Shown: piece after piece, positions 35,342 to 44,529 of the stretch
Layout: every line of letters starts with the position of its first letter
Numbering within the stretch: position 1 is the first letter of the stretch
Assembly: GCA_013203465.1 (NCBI GenBank)
Contig: JABMNR010000078.1
Span: forward strand, 1-45,512
Source: Alphaproteobacteria bacterium
GTDB lineage: Bacteria; Pseudomonadota; Alphaproteobacteria; Thalassobaculales; Thalassobaculaceae
Direction of reading: 5' to 3'
Length of the DNA: 45,512 bases
Notes under the pieces: generated by a model
The model's input: the letters and a program-made list of their open reading frames with translations, nothing else
The model's database searches: none
Told to the model about the DNA's origin: nothing
Position numbers and translations under genes: made by a program

Positions 35342-36250
35342 ATGAGACAAGGTCCACACCAAAAGCGTGGTCGCGGTCGTGGTAGTAATCGCCGACCGAG
35401 TACACCAAACCGCAATCAAGCTTACGACAGCAACGGCCCGGACGTGCGCATTCGCGGCAACGCCAATCAGGTTCATGAGAAGTATCAGAACCTGGCGCGC
35501 GACGCGGCGGCCTCCGGTGACCGGGTGCTGGCTGAAAGCTACTATCAGCATGCCGAGCATTATTTCTGGATCCTGAACGCTTTCAACGAGGAGCGCGGGG
35601 ACGAACGACGGAACGGCGGCACCGGCGACCAACCCAACACGCAAGGTCGTGAGTGGGGCGACGGTGAGGAGCCCGAGGCCGGCGAGCGCGACGGCGCCCG
35701 GCGGGCACGCGATGAAGCCCGCGGGACCAGTGGCCGGGAAGACCAGCCGGCTGACGCTGGCGACGAGCATGGCCGGAGCAACCACCGGCGTCAGGGTCGA
35801 GATGATTTCCGTGCGCCCCAAGTCGATGATACCCAAGTCGACGATACCCGAATTGACAATACCCAGGCTGACAAAGCCGAGGTTGAAGCGATCCGAAGCC
35901 ACGCGGTCGCCGATGAATCCGGGGACGTGGAAGGTGACGTGAAATCCGCGCCGGTGAGTATTGATCTAACGGCTGAGAATGTCCCGGCTGAGGATGTCCC
36001 GGTGGAGAACGTCCCGGCGGAGAACGTGCAGGCCGAGATTCCTCCTGCTGAACTGGCCGATGAGCCGTCGGTTGAGGAGGATGGCATTCGCCGAACCTTG
36101 AAGTTGTCGGGCGGGTCGGAAACGGGTGAGCGTCGGCCACCCAGACGGCGCCGGGCGCCGGTGGCGCCGAGCGCCGGTGGCGCGGCTGCTTCCCCGCCCA
36201 AGGCCGCCGCGTCGAACGACGACGACGACGGAGCGGCTGCGGCGAGCTGA
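35342..36250 (+). CDS. DUF4167 domain protein with acidic repeat tail
   Basis: 302 residues. The N-terminus MRQGPHQKRGRGRGSNRRPS is basic and glycine/arginine-rich as in DUF4167 proteins; the conserved core is DVRIRGNANQVHEKYQNLAR followed by AASGDRVLAESYYQHAEHYF. The rest is low-complexity and acidic, with two runs of 15-bp repeats giving pentapeptides (VDDTQ-like, then AENVP-like). Short Ser/Ala- and Asp-rich stretches close the protein. The family is restricted largely to alphaproteobacteria and regularly lies between prmC and clpB; function is unknown, though the RGG-like start suggests RNA contact. The frame is open to 35144 but homologues start at MRQG. Confidence 0.88.
   Translation: MRQGPHQKRGRGRGSNRRPSTPNRNQAYDSNGPDVRIRGNANQVHEKYQNLARDAAASGDRVLAESYYQHAEHYFWILNAFNEERGDERRNGGTGDQPNTQGREWGDGEEPEAGERDGARRARDEARGTSGREDQPADAGDEHGRSNHRRQGRDDFRAPQVDDTQVDDTRIDNTQADKAEVEAIRSHAVADESGDVEGDVKSAPVSIDLTAENVPAEDVPVENVPAENVQAEIPPAELADEPSVEEDGIRRTLKLSGGSETGERRPPRRRRAPVAPSAGGAAASPPKAAASNDDDDGAAAAS
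35823..36046 (+). repeat. Two clusters of 15-bp tandem repeats inside the DUF4167 gene
   Basis: Cluster 1 (35823-35882) has four units of GTCGATGATACCCAA type, the last one divergent. Cluster 2 (35972-36046) has five units of GCTGAGAATGTCCCG type. Each unit encodes five residues, so copy changes keep the frame. A similar 15-bp triplicate lies at 16912-16956 in the NDUFAF5-like gene. Confidence 0.8.
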
Positions 36251-36310
36251 TCCGTCGTATCGCGGGCAAGCGGTTGGGCTAGGCTTCGGGGGCGTCGCGG
36301 GGCGGTGGTT

Positions 36311-37072
36311 TCAGTCGACGATCTCGACAGCGTCACCAACCGCCACACGTCCACCGGCCACGACCTGGGCATAGACGCCACACTGTTCGTGTCCAAAGCC
36401 GTGGCGTAAATCACGCGGGATCGTGCGGTCGCGCGCGCCGGTGTTCGGGTCCACGTTGGTGGCCGCGCAACGACCAATCGCTTCCATGATCTTTAGTTCA
36501 GCGCTACCCAGTCGAACCCGGTGACCGACCCAAGCCGCCTCGATCCAAGGGGGTCCGCCGTCGACCAATATGTTGCCGCGAAACCGTATTGGGTCGACGG
36601 GCTGACCCACCACCCGTTCCAGATCGGTAATCGAGGCGGCGTTCAGGATCGAGACGAAGGGTGCGTCCGCGTCGCTGAACGCATGGTCGCCGCGATCGAC
36701 CAGCTTAGGCGCGCCGCGAAGATCGGCCTTCATGAAGGCCGAGAAGAACTGTTCGATCACCGTGCGCCCCATCTGGTTCGACAGGTCGCCGCGCGCCACC
36801 GGACGTCCGCCGCGGGTGATGGTCAGGGTTGTGCTTGCCGCGTCGTAGTTGATCCCGAGCGCGGCCAAGCGTGGGTTGCTCATCAATTGCAGGAAATGGG
36901 CTTTCGAGAGCCATACCGGGTTCGCTGGGTCGATCGGTGCCGAGCCATGGGCGATGGCGAAACGGCGATCATGTGGCAAGGGCAGGCCCGGGCTCAGCTC
37001 GACGGATTCGAGCGGTTCGGCCGAGAGGCCCTTGATGGGGAATCGGTTGATGGCGCGGATCGTGACGGTCAT
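36311..37072 (-). CDS. MOSC domain protein
   Basis: 253 residues. An N-terminal MOSC beta-barrel (IRAINRFPIKGLSAEPLESV, GLPLPHDRRFAIAHG) is followed by the MOSC domain, with RFRGNILVDGGPPWIEAAWV and the conserved Cys in GRCAATNVDPNTGARD. MOSC proteins bind molybdenum cofactor or handle its sulfur and include amidoxime reductases (YcbX, mARC) and sulfurases. Which one this is cannot be decided; the absence of a ferredoxin domain argues against the YcbX form. It is divergent from clpB and convergent with DUF4167. Confidence 0.9.
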   Translation of the reverse strand: MTVTIRAINRFPIKGLSAEPLESVELSPGLPLPHDRRFAIAHGSAPIDPANPVWLSKAHFLQLMSNPRLAALGINYDAASTTLTITRGGRPVARGDLSNQMGRTVIEQFFSAFMKADLRGAPKLVDRGDHAFSDADAPFVSILNAASITDLERVVGQPVDPIRFRGNILVDGGPPWIEAAWVGHRVRLGSAELKIMEAIGRCAATNVDPNTGARDRTIPRDLRHGFGHEQCGVYAQVVAGGRVAVGDAVEIVD

Positions 37073-37173
37073 GGCGGAGAGAACAACGCCGCGTGGGTCG
37101 CCTTGTCAACGCTCCCGCGCCACCTGAATTCGTGCAACCACCAGGAAATCGGGCATCACGGCCGGGAGGCCAT

Positions 37174-37203
37174 CTTGTGTGGCAAGATCGCAACACCTAT
37201 CTA
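37174..37203 (+). promoter_or_regulatory. RpoH (sigma-32)-type heat-shock promoter of clpB
   Basis: CTTG (37174-37177), 18 bp, then CCTATCTA (37196-37203) is a close match to the alphaproteobacterial RpoH pattern (CTTG, 17-18 bp, CYTATNT). It lies in the 294-bp gap between the MOSC gene and clpB. Transcription from about 37210 leaves a 5' leader of roughly 155 bases, in which I see no further clear element. Confidence 0.75.
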
Positions 37204-37366
37204 AATCCAGTGGGAGGGCGGTGCCGTTTCGGGCCGCGCCGTTGTCCGTCGATCGGATACCATGGTGCCGATGGGGGCGGTCGGTGAACCTCCTTCGAAC
37301 GTCGATCACGTTGCCGGGTATGGGGCGTGACGGCGGTACTGGCTGAACGCGGTACAGACGGAGACG

Positions 37367-39988
37367 ATGATGAATTTCGAGAAACTATCCGATCGCTCGC
37401 GCGGGTTTCTTCAGTCCGCGCAGACCTTCGCCCTGGGTCAGGGTCACCAACGCCTGTTGCCCGAGCATTTGCTCAAGATTTTCCTCGATGACAAGGAAGG
37501 TCTGGCGAGCAATCTGATCAACCGTGCCGGCGGTGACGCCAAGGCGGCGTCCCAGCGGGTCACCGAGCTGTTGGCGAAGATCCCGCAAGTCGAGGGATCG
37601 GGCGCGGGTCAGGTTTATATGTCGCCCGAGTTGGCGCGGATTCTCGCCCAAGCCGAGGAGATCGCCGAGAAGTCCGGCGACCAATACGTCACCGTTGAGC
37701 GTTTGCTGCTGGCGATGACCCTGGCGTCCGGCACCGACGTCGCCGAGGCGTTGAAGCAAGCGGGCCTGGTGCCGCAAGAGCTGGAACGCGCGATCAACGA
37801 CATCCGCAAGGGCCGGACGGCCGATAGCGCCAACGCCGAAGGCAATTTCGACGCGCTGAAGAAATACACCCGCGATCTGACCGAGGCGGCACGGAACGGC
37901 AAGCTCGACCCCGTGATAGGCCGTGACGAGGAGATCCGTCGCACCATCCAGGTGCTGTCCCGCCGCACCAAGAACAACCCGGTGCTGATCGGTGAGCCGG
38001 GGGTCGGCAAGACCGCGATCATCGAGGGTTTGGCGCAACGGATTGTTAACGGCGATGTGCCCGAAGGACTGAAGAACAAGCAGTTGCTGGTGCTTGATCT
38101 CGGCTCCCTGATCGCCGGCGCCAAGTTCCGTGGCGAGTTCGAGGAGCGTCTGAAGGCGGTGTTGACCGAGCTCGGGCAGAGCGAAGGTGAGACCGTGTTG
38201 TTCATTGACGAGCTGCACACCCTGGTCGGCGCCGGTGCCGCCGAGGGATCGATGGACGCCTCCAACATGCTGAAACCGGCTCTGGCGCGCGGTGAGCTGC
38301 ACTGCGTCGGCGCCACCACGCTCGATGAATTCCGCAAGCACATCGAGAAGGACGCGGCCTTGGCGCGGCGGTTCCAACCGGTGTTCGTGTCGGAGCCGGG
38401 CGTGGTCGAGACGATCTCGATCCTGCGCGGGCTGAAGGAGAAGTACGAGCTGCACCATGGCGTGCGCATCACCGATGGTGCGCTGGTGGCGGCGGCCAAT
38501 CTGTCCAACCGCTACATCACCGACCGCTTCCTGCCGGACAAGGCCATCGACCTGATGGACGAGGCGGCCAGCGGGCGGCGCATGGAGGTCGACAGCAAGC
38601 CCGAGCAGCTCGACGAGCTCGATCGCAAGATCATCCAACTGAAAATCGAGCGCGAGGCGCTGAAGAAGGAGGACGACAAGGCGAGTCGCGAGCGGTTGGA
38701 AACCCTGGAAGGGGAGCTCTCCGGACTTGAGGTGCGGGCGGGGGAGCTCACCAAGCGCTGGCAGAATGAGAAGGAGATGCTGACCGGCGCGCAGAAGGTG
38801 AAGGAGAAGCTTGACCAGGCGCGCCAGGAGCTCGAGGTGGCCAAGCGCTCGGGCGACCTCACCCGGGCGGGGGAGCTGACCTATTCGGTGATCCCCAATC
38901 TGGAGCAGACCTTGGCTCAGGCCGACGACGTGTCCTCAAAACGGATGCTCAAGGAAGAGGTCAACGACGCCGACATCGCCGCCGTGGTCTCGCGCTGGAC
39001 CGGCATTCCGGTCGATAAGATGTTGGAAGGCGAGCGCGACAAGCTGTTGGCCATGGAGAGCAGCCTGCATCAGCGGGTGATCGGCCAGGACGAGGCGATC
39101 GCCGCCGTCTCCAACGCGGTACGGCGCGCCCGTGCCGGGTTGCAGGACCCGAACCGGCCAATCGGCTCGTTCCTGTTCCTCGGCCCCACCGGCGTCGGCA
39201 AGACCGAGCTGACCAAGGCGCTCGCCGGGTTCCTGTTCGATGACGAGCACGCCATGGTCCGGCTCGACATGTCGGAGTTCATGGAGAAGCACGCGGTGGC
39301 GCGGCTGATCGGTGCGCCACCGGGCTATGTCGGCTACGAGGAGGGCGGCACCCTGACCGAGGCGGTGCGGCGGCGGCCCTATCAGGTCGTGCTGTTCGAC
39401 GAGGTCGAGAAGGCGCATCCCGATGTGTTCAACGTGCTGCTGCAAGTGCTGGACGACGGCCGGTTGACCGACGGGCACGGGCGGACGGTGGATTTCCGCA
39501 ACACCTTGATCATCCTGACCTCCAACCTGGGCGCCGACATTCTGGCCGGCCAGCCGGACGGCGAGCCGGTGGACGTGGTGCGCGAGCCGGTCATGGAGGT
39601 GGTGCGCCACGCCTTCCGTCCCGAGTTCCTGAACCGGTTGGACGAGATTCTGCTGTTCACCCGCCTGGGTCGGGAGAACATGAAAAGCATCGTCGACATC
39701 CAGCTTGGCCGGTTGCGCGCCATGCTGGCCGACCGGGGTATTACGCTGGAGTTGGACGACGCCGCGCTCGCCTGGCTGGCGGAGACGGGGTACGACCCGG
39801 TCTACGGCGCCCGGCCGTTGAAGCGGGTGATTCAGCGTTCGCTGCAGAACCCGCTGGCCAACCGCATCCTGGAAGGCAAGCTGCGCGACGGCACGGCGGT
39901 ACGAGTCACCGTGATCGATGGCGCGTTGACCATCGACGGTGAGAAGGCGGCCAAGGCCGAGGAAGTGGCGATCGAGGCGGCGGAATAA
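37367..39988 (+). CDS. clpB: ATP-dependent disaggregase ClpB
   Basis: 873 residues, full-length ClpB. It has an N-terminal repeat domain ([20 protein letters not shown]), a first AAA+ module with Walker A GEPGVGKT and Walker [10 protein letters not shown], a long coiled-coil middle domain (about 405-530), and a second AAA+ module with [14 protein letters not shown] and the pore loop GYVGYEEGG. With DnaK it pulls proteins out of aggregates. Two ATGs (37367 and 37370) are equally possible. Control by heat shock is indicated by the RpoH-type promoter upstream. The downstream gene is convergent, 12 bp away. Confidence 0.97.
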   Translation: MMNFEKLSDRSRGFLQSAQTFALGQGHQRLLPEHLLKIFLDDKEGLASNLINRAGGDAKAASQRVTELLAKIPQVEGSGAGQVYMSPELARILAQAEEIAEKSGDQYVTVERLLLAMTLASGTDVAEALKQAGLVPQELERAINDIRKGRTADSANAEGNFDALKKYTRDLTEAARNGKLDPVIGRDEEIRRTIQVLSRRTKNNPVLIGEPGVGKTAIIEGLAQRIVNGDVPEGLKNKQLLVLDLGSLIAGAKFRGEFEERLKAVLTELGQSEGETVLFIDELHTLVGAGAAEGSMDASNMLKPALARGELHCVGATTLDEFRKHIEKDAALARRFQPVFVSEPGVVETISILRGLKEKYELHHGVRITDGALVAAANLSNRYITDRFLPDKAIDLMDEAASGRRMEVDSKPEQLDELDRKIIQLKIEREALKKEDDKASRERLETLEGELSGLEVRAGELTKRWQNEKEMLTGAQKVKEKLDQARQELEVAKRSGDLTRAGELTYSVIPNLEQTLAQADDVSSKRMLKEEVNDADIAAVVSRWTGIPVDKMLEGERDKLLAMESSLHQRVIGQDEAIAAVSNAVRRARAGLQDPNRPIGSFLFLGPTGVGKTELTKALAGFLFDDEHAMVRLDMSEFMEKHAVARLIGAPPGYVGYEEGGTLTEAVRRRPYQVVLFDEVEKAHPDVFNVLLQVLDDGRLTDGHGRTVDFRNTLIILTSNLGADILAGQPDGEPVDVVREPVMEVVRHAFRPEFLNRLDEILLFTRLGRENMKSIVDIQLGRLRAMLADRGITLELDDAALAWLAETGYDPVYGARPLKRVIQRSLQNPLANRILEGKLRDGTAVRVTVIDGALTIDGEKAAKAEEVAIEAAE

Positions 39989-40000
39989 GCCGGCGGTTGC

Positions 40001-40477
40001 TCAGCGGGCTCGTGGCGTCGGATGAATGCAGCGGAAGAAAATCCGCAACAGTTGAGTCTTGTCTGTGAGCGATAAGCCGAGTTCGGCGCATTGCTGACCG
40101 TAGTATCGTTGGTGAAGTTTACGCCACGCGGTCAGCGATCCGTCACCCTCCGCGCGGGCAAATGCCGCGTCGATAGCCCCGTACGGTGCGCTATCGACCC
40201 GTTCGATCCCGATAACGGCACGGGGCGTTCCATCGAACTCAGTGACGATTTCGAGATCACCGGGAACGGGGTGGGAACGGCCTTCGGCGTCGTACATGGC
40301 AAGCAGCCCCGAGGTCGCGACTTTATCGCCAGCTATAACGGCCGCCGCGCAGAACGCCGCTCCCTCCGGATTGTCATCGAACGCAAAGACATCGTGCAGG
40401 CGTTGCCGGTCGGTCTCTGGATCGGGCCGGGTTGCGAGGAAGTCCTCCCAAAAGACTTGGACCGTAGGCGAGATCAT
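40001..40477 (-). CDS. ASCH domain protein
   Basis: 158 residues. The pattern FAFDDNPEGAAFCAAAVIAG, then KVATSGLLAMYDAEGRSHPV, PGDLEIVTEFDGTPRAVIGI and AFARAEGDGSLTAWRKLHQR matches ASCH-superfamily proteins. These have a PUA-like barrel; some act on acetylated cytidine (YqfB) and others probably bind RNA. Function here is unproven. It reads towards clpB, with stop codons 12 bp apart, and starts 43 bp from the end of the amidase gene on the same strand. Confidence 0.85.
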   Translation of the reverse strand: MISPTVQVFWEDFLATRPDPETDRQRLHDVFAFDDNPEGAAFCAAAVIAGDKVATSGLLAMYDAEGRSHPVPGDLEIVTEFDGTPRAVIGIERVDSAPYGAIDAAFARAEGDGSLTAWRKLHQRYYGQQCAELGLSLTDKTQLLRIFFRCIHPTPRAR

Positions 40478-40520
40478 GCCTCGGCGTTTCTAGACATTTT
40501 TGCGTAGCGTGATTCCATCG

Positions 40521-41942
40521 TCACACCGTTACAGGATCAATTTGCTCTACCAGCCACCGCGCGATCCCGGCGGCCCGCCAGTCGTTGTCGTGCCGGCCGA
40601 TGATCTGGATGCCGACCGGCATGCCACCGACGCTCAACATCGGCACCGTGACCGCCGGGCACCCCACGGCCGAGGTCCAGGCGTTGTAGGCCGGCAGGCC
40701 GGTGGCGTGGGCCACCCCGGGTTCGCCCTGGGTGTTCGCGGTGTCGGCCATGCGCGGTGCCGGCCCGGCCGAGGACAGCGAGATCATGGCGTCGGCGGTC
40801 GCCGCCAACGCGCGGAACCGGGTGCGCATCGCCTCGCGGGTGGACAGCGCCGCGCGGTAGTCGTCGACGGCCATGGCCTCGGCCAACTCCAGCCGGGTGC
40901 GCATGCTGGGGCTGAGTTGGGTGATGTCCTTTTCCGCCAGATTGCGCAGGGTCCAGCGCAGCTCCCAGCCGCAGATGTCACGGCACAGCAGCAGGCTGCC
41001 GTCGATCGCGTTCTCGAAGGCGTCGATGTCGTTGTGATCGACGCGGCCGACAATCTCCACACCACCGGAAGCCAGAGCATTAATCAGCTGCTGAAACGCG
41101 GCGCGGGTGGTGCCGTCGGTTTTGTCCCATCCCTCGCTCTCGATCACGATCAGACGCCGTGGCCGCTCGGCCGATGGCGCGACCTCCGGGCCGTACAGGC
41201 CTGGGTGCCCGGGGTCGCCGCCGGCGTGCTTGGCGATGGCGTGGGATACCGCCCAGAGATCGGCGACGCTGCCGGCGTGCACCCCGAGATGACTGTGGCT
41301 GAGACCTTGGCGCTCGCCCCGATGCAGCGCGCCCAGGGTCGGCTTGATCGCGGTGTTGGCGCAGAACCCGGCGGGGCGGATGATCGAGCCGACGACTTGG
41401 CTGCCGAGCGCCGCCGGCACCATCGCCGCGCCGACGGCGGCGGCCGAACCGGAGGACGAGCCACCCGGCGTGCGTTCCGGATCGAACGGGTTGGTGGTCG
41501 GTCCGGGATGCGAGAACCCCAATTCCGTCGTCACCGTCTTGCCCAGGATCACCGCGCCCGCCCGGCGCAGCGCCTGGACACAGGCCGAATCCTCCCCCGT
41601 GGTGCGGCCGGCGTAGAGCGGACTGCCCATCTGGGTCGGCATGTCCTTGGTCATGTACAGATCCTTGATGCCGATCGGCATGCCGTCGATCGGCGACAGC
41701 GGCGCCCCCGCCTTCCAGCGTTTGTCGGCGGCTTCGGCCTGCGCCCGGGCGCCCGCGACGTTCAAGGTGACCCAGGCCTTGACCACGGGCTCGCGCGCGT
41801 CGATCACCGCGAGGCAGCGTTCGAGATAGGTGCTCGGCGTATCGGCGCCGGAACGCAAGGCCTCGGCGTGCTCGATCCAGGTGACGGGTTGGAACCGGGC
41901 CGGGTCGTAGGCGGCGTGCGGGGCGACGGTGGTGTCAGTCAT
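40521..41942 (-). CDS. Amidase signature family hydrolase
   Basis: 473 residues. The Ser-cisSer-Lys triad of the family is traceable: Lys93 (GIKDLYMTKD), the GGSSSGSAAAVGA loop (residues 160-172) and a Ser in VGSIIRPAGFC (about Ser186). The last block departs from the usual DTGGSIRIPA: Gln-Val-Val replaces Asp-Thr-Gly before the Gly-Ser. Residues after 400 (PAYNAWTSAVGCPAVTVPML) are family-typical. The ATG at 41942 is chosen because GGGGAGGG stands eight bases before it. The physiological amide is unknown. It is divergent from the small membrane protein gene. Confidence 0.9.
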   Translation of the reverse strand: MTDTTVAPHAAYDPARFQPVTWIEHAEALRSGADTPSTYLERCLAVIDAREPVVKAWVTLNVAGARAQAEAADKRWKAGAPLSPIDGMPIGIKDLYMTKDMPTQMGSPLYAGRTTGEDSACVQALRRAGAVILGKTVTTELGFSHPGPTTNPFDPERTPGGSSSGSAAAVGAAMVPAALGSQVVGSIIRPAGFCANTAIKPTLGALHRGERQGLSHSHLGVHAGSVADLWAVSHAIAKHAGGDPGHPGLYGPEVAPSAERPRRLIVIESEGWDKTDGTTRAAFQQLINALASGGVEIVGRVDHNDIDAFENAIDGSLLLCRDICGWELRWTLRNLAEKDITQLSPSMRTRLELAEAMAVDDYRAALSTREAMRTRFRALAATADAMISLSSAGPAPRMADTANTQGEPGVAHATGLPAYNAWTSAVGCPAVTVPMLSVGGMPVGIQIIGRHDNDWRAAGIARWLVEQIDPVTV

Positions 41943-41992
41943 GATCGAGCCCTCCCCTCGTCGAAACGGCATGAAGACCCAATCTACGCCGG

Positions 41993-42205
41993 ATGACGTT
42001 GACGTGGACTCTCTTCCTGCTCGCCGCCAGTGTTGGCCTAATCGCGCTGTCTCGTTGGGGTCAGCGGCGCCCGCGCGAGACGTTCGAAGCGCCGTTGATC
42101 CCGTGGACCACGCTTCAGGTGATGGCGGTGATCCTGTTCATCCTGCTTGCCGCCCATCTGGTGTCCCTGGTGACGGGTCAGCCGTTCAAGGGACGGTTGG
42201 GGTAG
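41993..42205 (+). CDS. Small two-helix membrane protein
   Basis: 70 residues. Two hydrophobic segments (LTWTLFLLAASVGLIALSRW and TLQVMAVILFILLAAHLVSL) flank a charged loop RGQRRPRETFEAP-like in composition, and the end reads VTGQPFKGRLG. Short proteins of this layout with a GQPFKGR ending occur in many alphaproteobacteria without known function. It is the only plus-strand gene in this minus-strand stretch and fits exactly between two divergent/convergent neighbours, which supports it as real. Confidence 0.7.
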   Translation: MTLTWTLFLLAASVGLIALSRWGQRRPRETFEAPLIPWTTLQVMAVILFILLAAHLVSLVTGQPFKGRLG

Positions 42206-42215
42206 GGCGCGCCGG

Positions 42216-43025
42216 TCAGCTGGCGGTGAACACCGGCTTGCGTTTTTCCATGAAGGCGGTGCGGCCTTCCTTGTAGTCGTTGCTGTCGAAGCACTTGCGC
42301 ACGGCGGCCTCCGGCTTCGCGAGGTCCCACTCGGCCTGCGGCTTGGCGAGTTCGATCAGCGACGCCTTGACCGCCTGCACCGACAAGGGTGCGTTGCCAG
42401 CGATGCGTTCGGCCAACGGCCACACCACGTCGTCCAGCTCGGCCTTGGGGACGACACGGTTCACCAGCCCCATGATCCGCGCTTCCTCGGCGTCGAACTG
42501 ACGGGCGGTATAGAAGATTTCGGCGACAAAGGCCGGACCGACGATGTCGTACAGCCGGCGAATTCCCTCGAAAACATAGCCGATGCCGAGCTTGGCGGCC
42601 GGCACCGCGTAACGCGAATCATCGGAGGCGATGCGGATGTCGGCGTCCAGCGCGATCGCCAAGCCGCCGCCGATGCAGTACCCGTCGATCCGGGCGATCG
42701 TTGGTTTCATCAGGTTCTGAACGCTCCGGTGATACTCCGACACCGCCTTGTTGTAGGCCTCGATGTGCGTGACCGAGGAGCGTTCGTTCTCAAATTTCGA
42801 GATGTCGGCGCCGGCCACGAAGGCTTTGTTCCCGGCCCCGGTGAACACTACGCAGCGGATGTTGTCATCGTCGGCGAAGCTCGCCACCGCCTCGCGCGCG
42901 CCGCGCCACATGTCCAGCGACATGGCGTTGTGCTTGGCCGGGTTGTTGAACGTGACGACACCGATGTGCCCCCGGCGGTCGACGAGGATGGGCTGGTGTT
43001 CGGTCTCGGCTTCCTGGATGGCCAT
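42216..43025 (-). CDS. Enoyl-CoA hydratase/isomerase family protein
   Basis: 269 residues, the crotonase fold. Oxyanion-hole segments are KAFVAGADISKF and IDGYCIGGGLAIAL, and the helix SRYAVPAAKLGIGYVFEGIR follows. The position of the usual catalytic glutamates is not typical of canonical hydratases, so the exact reaction (hydration, isomerisation, or hydrolysis of a CoA ester) is open. The gene starts 15 bp after the CoA-transferase stop on the same strand; the two probably act on the same acyl-CoA. Confidence 0.9.
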   Translation of the reverse strand: MAIQEAETEHQPILVDRRGHIGVVTFNNPAKHNAMSLDMWRGAREAVASFADDDNIRCVVFTGAGNKAFVAGADISKFENERSSVTHIEAYNKAVSEYHRSVQNLMKPTIARIDGYCIGGGLAIALDADIRIASDDSRYAVPAAKLGIGYVFEGIRRLYDIVGPAFVAEIFYTARQFDAEEARIMGLVNRVVPKAELDDVVWPLAERIAGNAPLSVQAVKASLIELAKPQAEWDLAKPEAAVRKCFDSNDYKEGRTAFMEKRKPVFTAS

Positions 43026-43040
43026 GCTGTCTCTCGCTCT

Positions 43041-44237
43041 TTAGATGATGGTGCGCGCCCGCAGATCGGCGATCTGCGCGGCGGTGTAGCCGTATTCGGC
43101 CAGAATTTCATCGCTCTGCTCGCCCGGGTCCGGCGGGTGGCGCACGATATCACTGGGTGTCCGGCTCAGGACAACCGGTTGGCCGACCAAGCCGATGCGC
43201 CGGCCGATCGTCGGCGAGTCGATCTCGCGAGCGAGGCGCAGGTGCTGGACCTGCGGGTCCTGGAACACCTTGTCGATGGTGTTGATCGGCCCCGCCGGCA
43301 CGCCGGCCTCGTTGAACGAGGTCACCCACTCTTCCGAGGACCGGGTGCGGGTGATCGCATCGATGATGGCGTTCAGCGCGTGGCGGTTGGCGGATCGTGC
43401 CTCGCCAGTGGCGTAGTCCGGGTGATCGACCAGATCCCCGCGGTCGATGGAGGTGCAGAACCGTGTCCAGATCGCCTGCCCGGCGACCGCGATGTTGATG
43501 TAGCCGTCGGTGGTGGTGAACACCCCGGTCGGGATCGAGGTTGGGTGATCGTTGCCGGCTTGTTTCGGTACGTCGCCGTCCATGGTCCAGCGCGCGGCCT
43601 GAAAATCCAGCATGAAGGCCTGGGCCTGCAGCAGCGAGGTCTGCACCCACTGGCCCTTGCCGCTTTCCTCCCGCTCCAACAGCGCGATGAAGATACCGAT
43701 CGACGCGAACAACCCGGCGGTCAGGTCGGCCAGCGGAATGCCGGCGCGCACCGGTCCCTGGCCCGGCAGGCCGGTGATGCTCATCAACCCGCCCATGCCC
43801 TGGGCGATTTGATCGAAGCCGGGTCGTTTGGCGTAGGGGCCGTCCTGGCCAAACCCGGAGATCGAGGCGTAGACGATGCGCGGGTTGATGGCCGCGAGGG
43901 CGTCGTAATCGATGCCGAGCCGTGTTTTCACATCCGGCCGGAAATTCTCGACCACCACGTCGGCGGTCTCGACCATCTTGCTCAGCACCGCGACACCTTC
44001 GGCTTCCTTCAGGTTCAGCGACAGCGCCCGTTTGTTGCGGTGCAGGTTCTGGAAATCGGAGCCATGACGCTTGCCGCCCAGCTGGTTGCCGCCTTCCAGT
44101 GCTTCCGGCAGCTCGATCTTGATGACGTTCGCTCCCCAGTCGGCGAGCTGGCGCACGCAGGTCGGGCCAGAGCGCACCCGCGTGAGGTCGAGCACCGTGA
44201 ATCGCTTGAGCGCGTCGGAAGCCGGAGTGAAGGCCAT
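43041..44237 (-). CDS. CaiB/BaiF family CoA-transferase
   Basis: 398 residues, the class III CoA-transferase fold. Recognisable blocks are FTVLDLTRVRSGPTCVRQLA, DWGANVIKIE, LHRNKRALSLNLK, VVENFRPDVKTRLGIDY, VYASISGFGQDGPYAKRPGF and RAGIPLADLTAGLFASIGIF, whose Asp is the expected nucleophile that forms the enzyme-CoA anhydride. The enzyme moves CoA between carboxylic acids; donor and acceptor cannot be told. It is the first gene of a two-gene unit with the enoyl-CoA hydratase. Confidence 0.93.
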   Translation of the reverse strand: MAFTPASDALKRFTVLDLTRVRSGPTCVRQLADWGANVIKIELPEALEGGNQLGGKRHGSDFQNLHRNKRALSLNLKEAEGVAVLSKMVETADVVVENFRPDVKTRLGIDYDALAAINPRIVYASISGFGQDGPYAKRPGFDQIAQGMGGLMSITGLPGQGPVRAGIPLADLTAGLFASIGIFIALLEREESGKGQWVQTSLLQAQAFMLDFQAARWTMDGDVPKQAGNDHPTSIPTGVFTTTDGYINIAVAGQAIWTRFCTSIDRGDLVDHPDYATGEARSANRHALNAIIDAITRTRSSEEWVTSFNEAGVPAGPINTIDKVFQDPQVQHLRLAREIDSPTIGRRIGLVGQPVVLSRTPSDIVRHPPDPGEQSDEILAEYGYTAAQIADLRARTII

Positions 44238-44431
44238 GGCGGGAACTCCTTGGAGGACGAGCGACGAATGTAGACCACGCTCCGGCCGGCGCCAATCCTT
44301 GGCACGGGCGCCGATGCGGCGGAGTGTCGCATCCGGTGCACCGGCTCGACATCGGCCACTCGCGTTCCCATATGACGGTCAAGGCCATCGGGTGTTCCGA
44401 TCGCCGGGCGGGGGTAACCCCGCTTGACTAG

Positions 44432-44477
44432 GAAGCGGCGCCGTACCTCCCCTCCCCCCCGCAGGCGGCGCCGCTTC
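44432..44477. promoter_or_regulatory. 12-bp inverted repeat and polypyrimidine tract before ccmA
   Basis: GAAGCGGCGCCG (44432-44443) and CGGCGCCGCTTC (44466-44477) are perfect complements around a 22-base loop rich in C. A nearly pure pyrimidine run (TTCTCTCTGCTTTTCTTCTTCTCCC) follows on the plus strand to about 44501. This fills much of the 292-bp gap between the divergent CoA-transferase and ccmA genes. Nothing on the plus strand upstream needs a terminator for 2 kb, so a leader or regulatory role for ccmA is also possible. The rest of the gap shows nothing I can name. Confidence 0.5.
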
Positions 44478-44529
44478 TTCTCTCTGCTTTTCTTCTTCTC
44501 CCGGCCATCCCTCGCGGTATAGAGACGCG

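Noticed and set aside
44432-44477. Intrinsic terminator for the CoA-transferase gene
   Set aside because: That gene starts at 44237 and is read in the opposite direction, away from this repeat.
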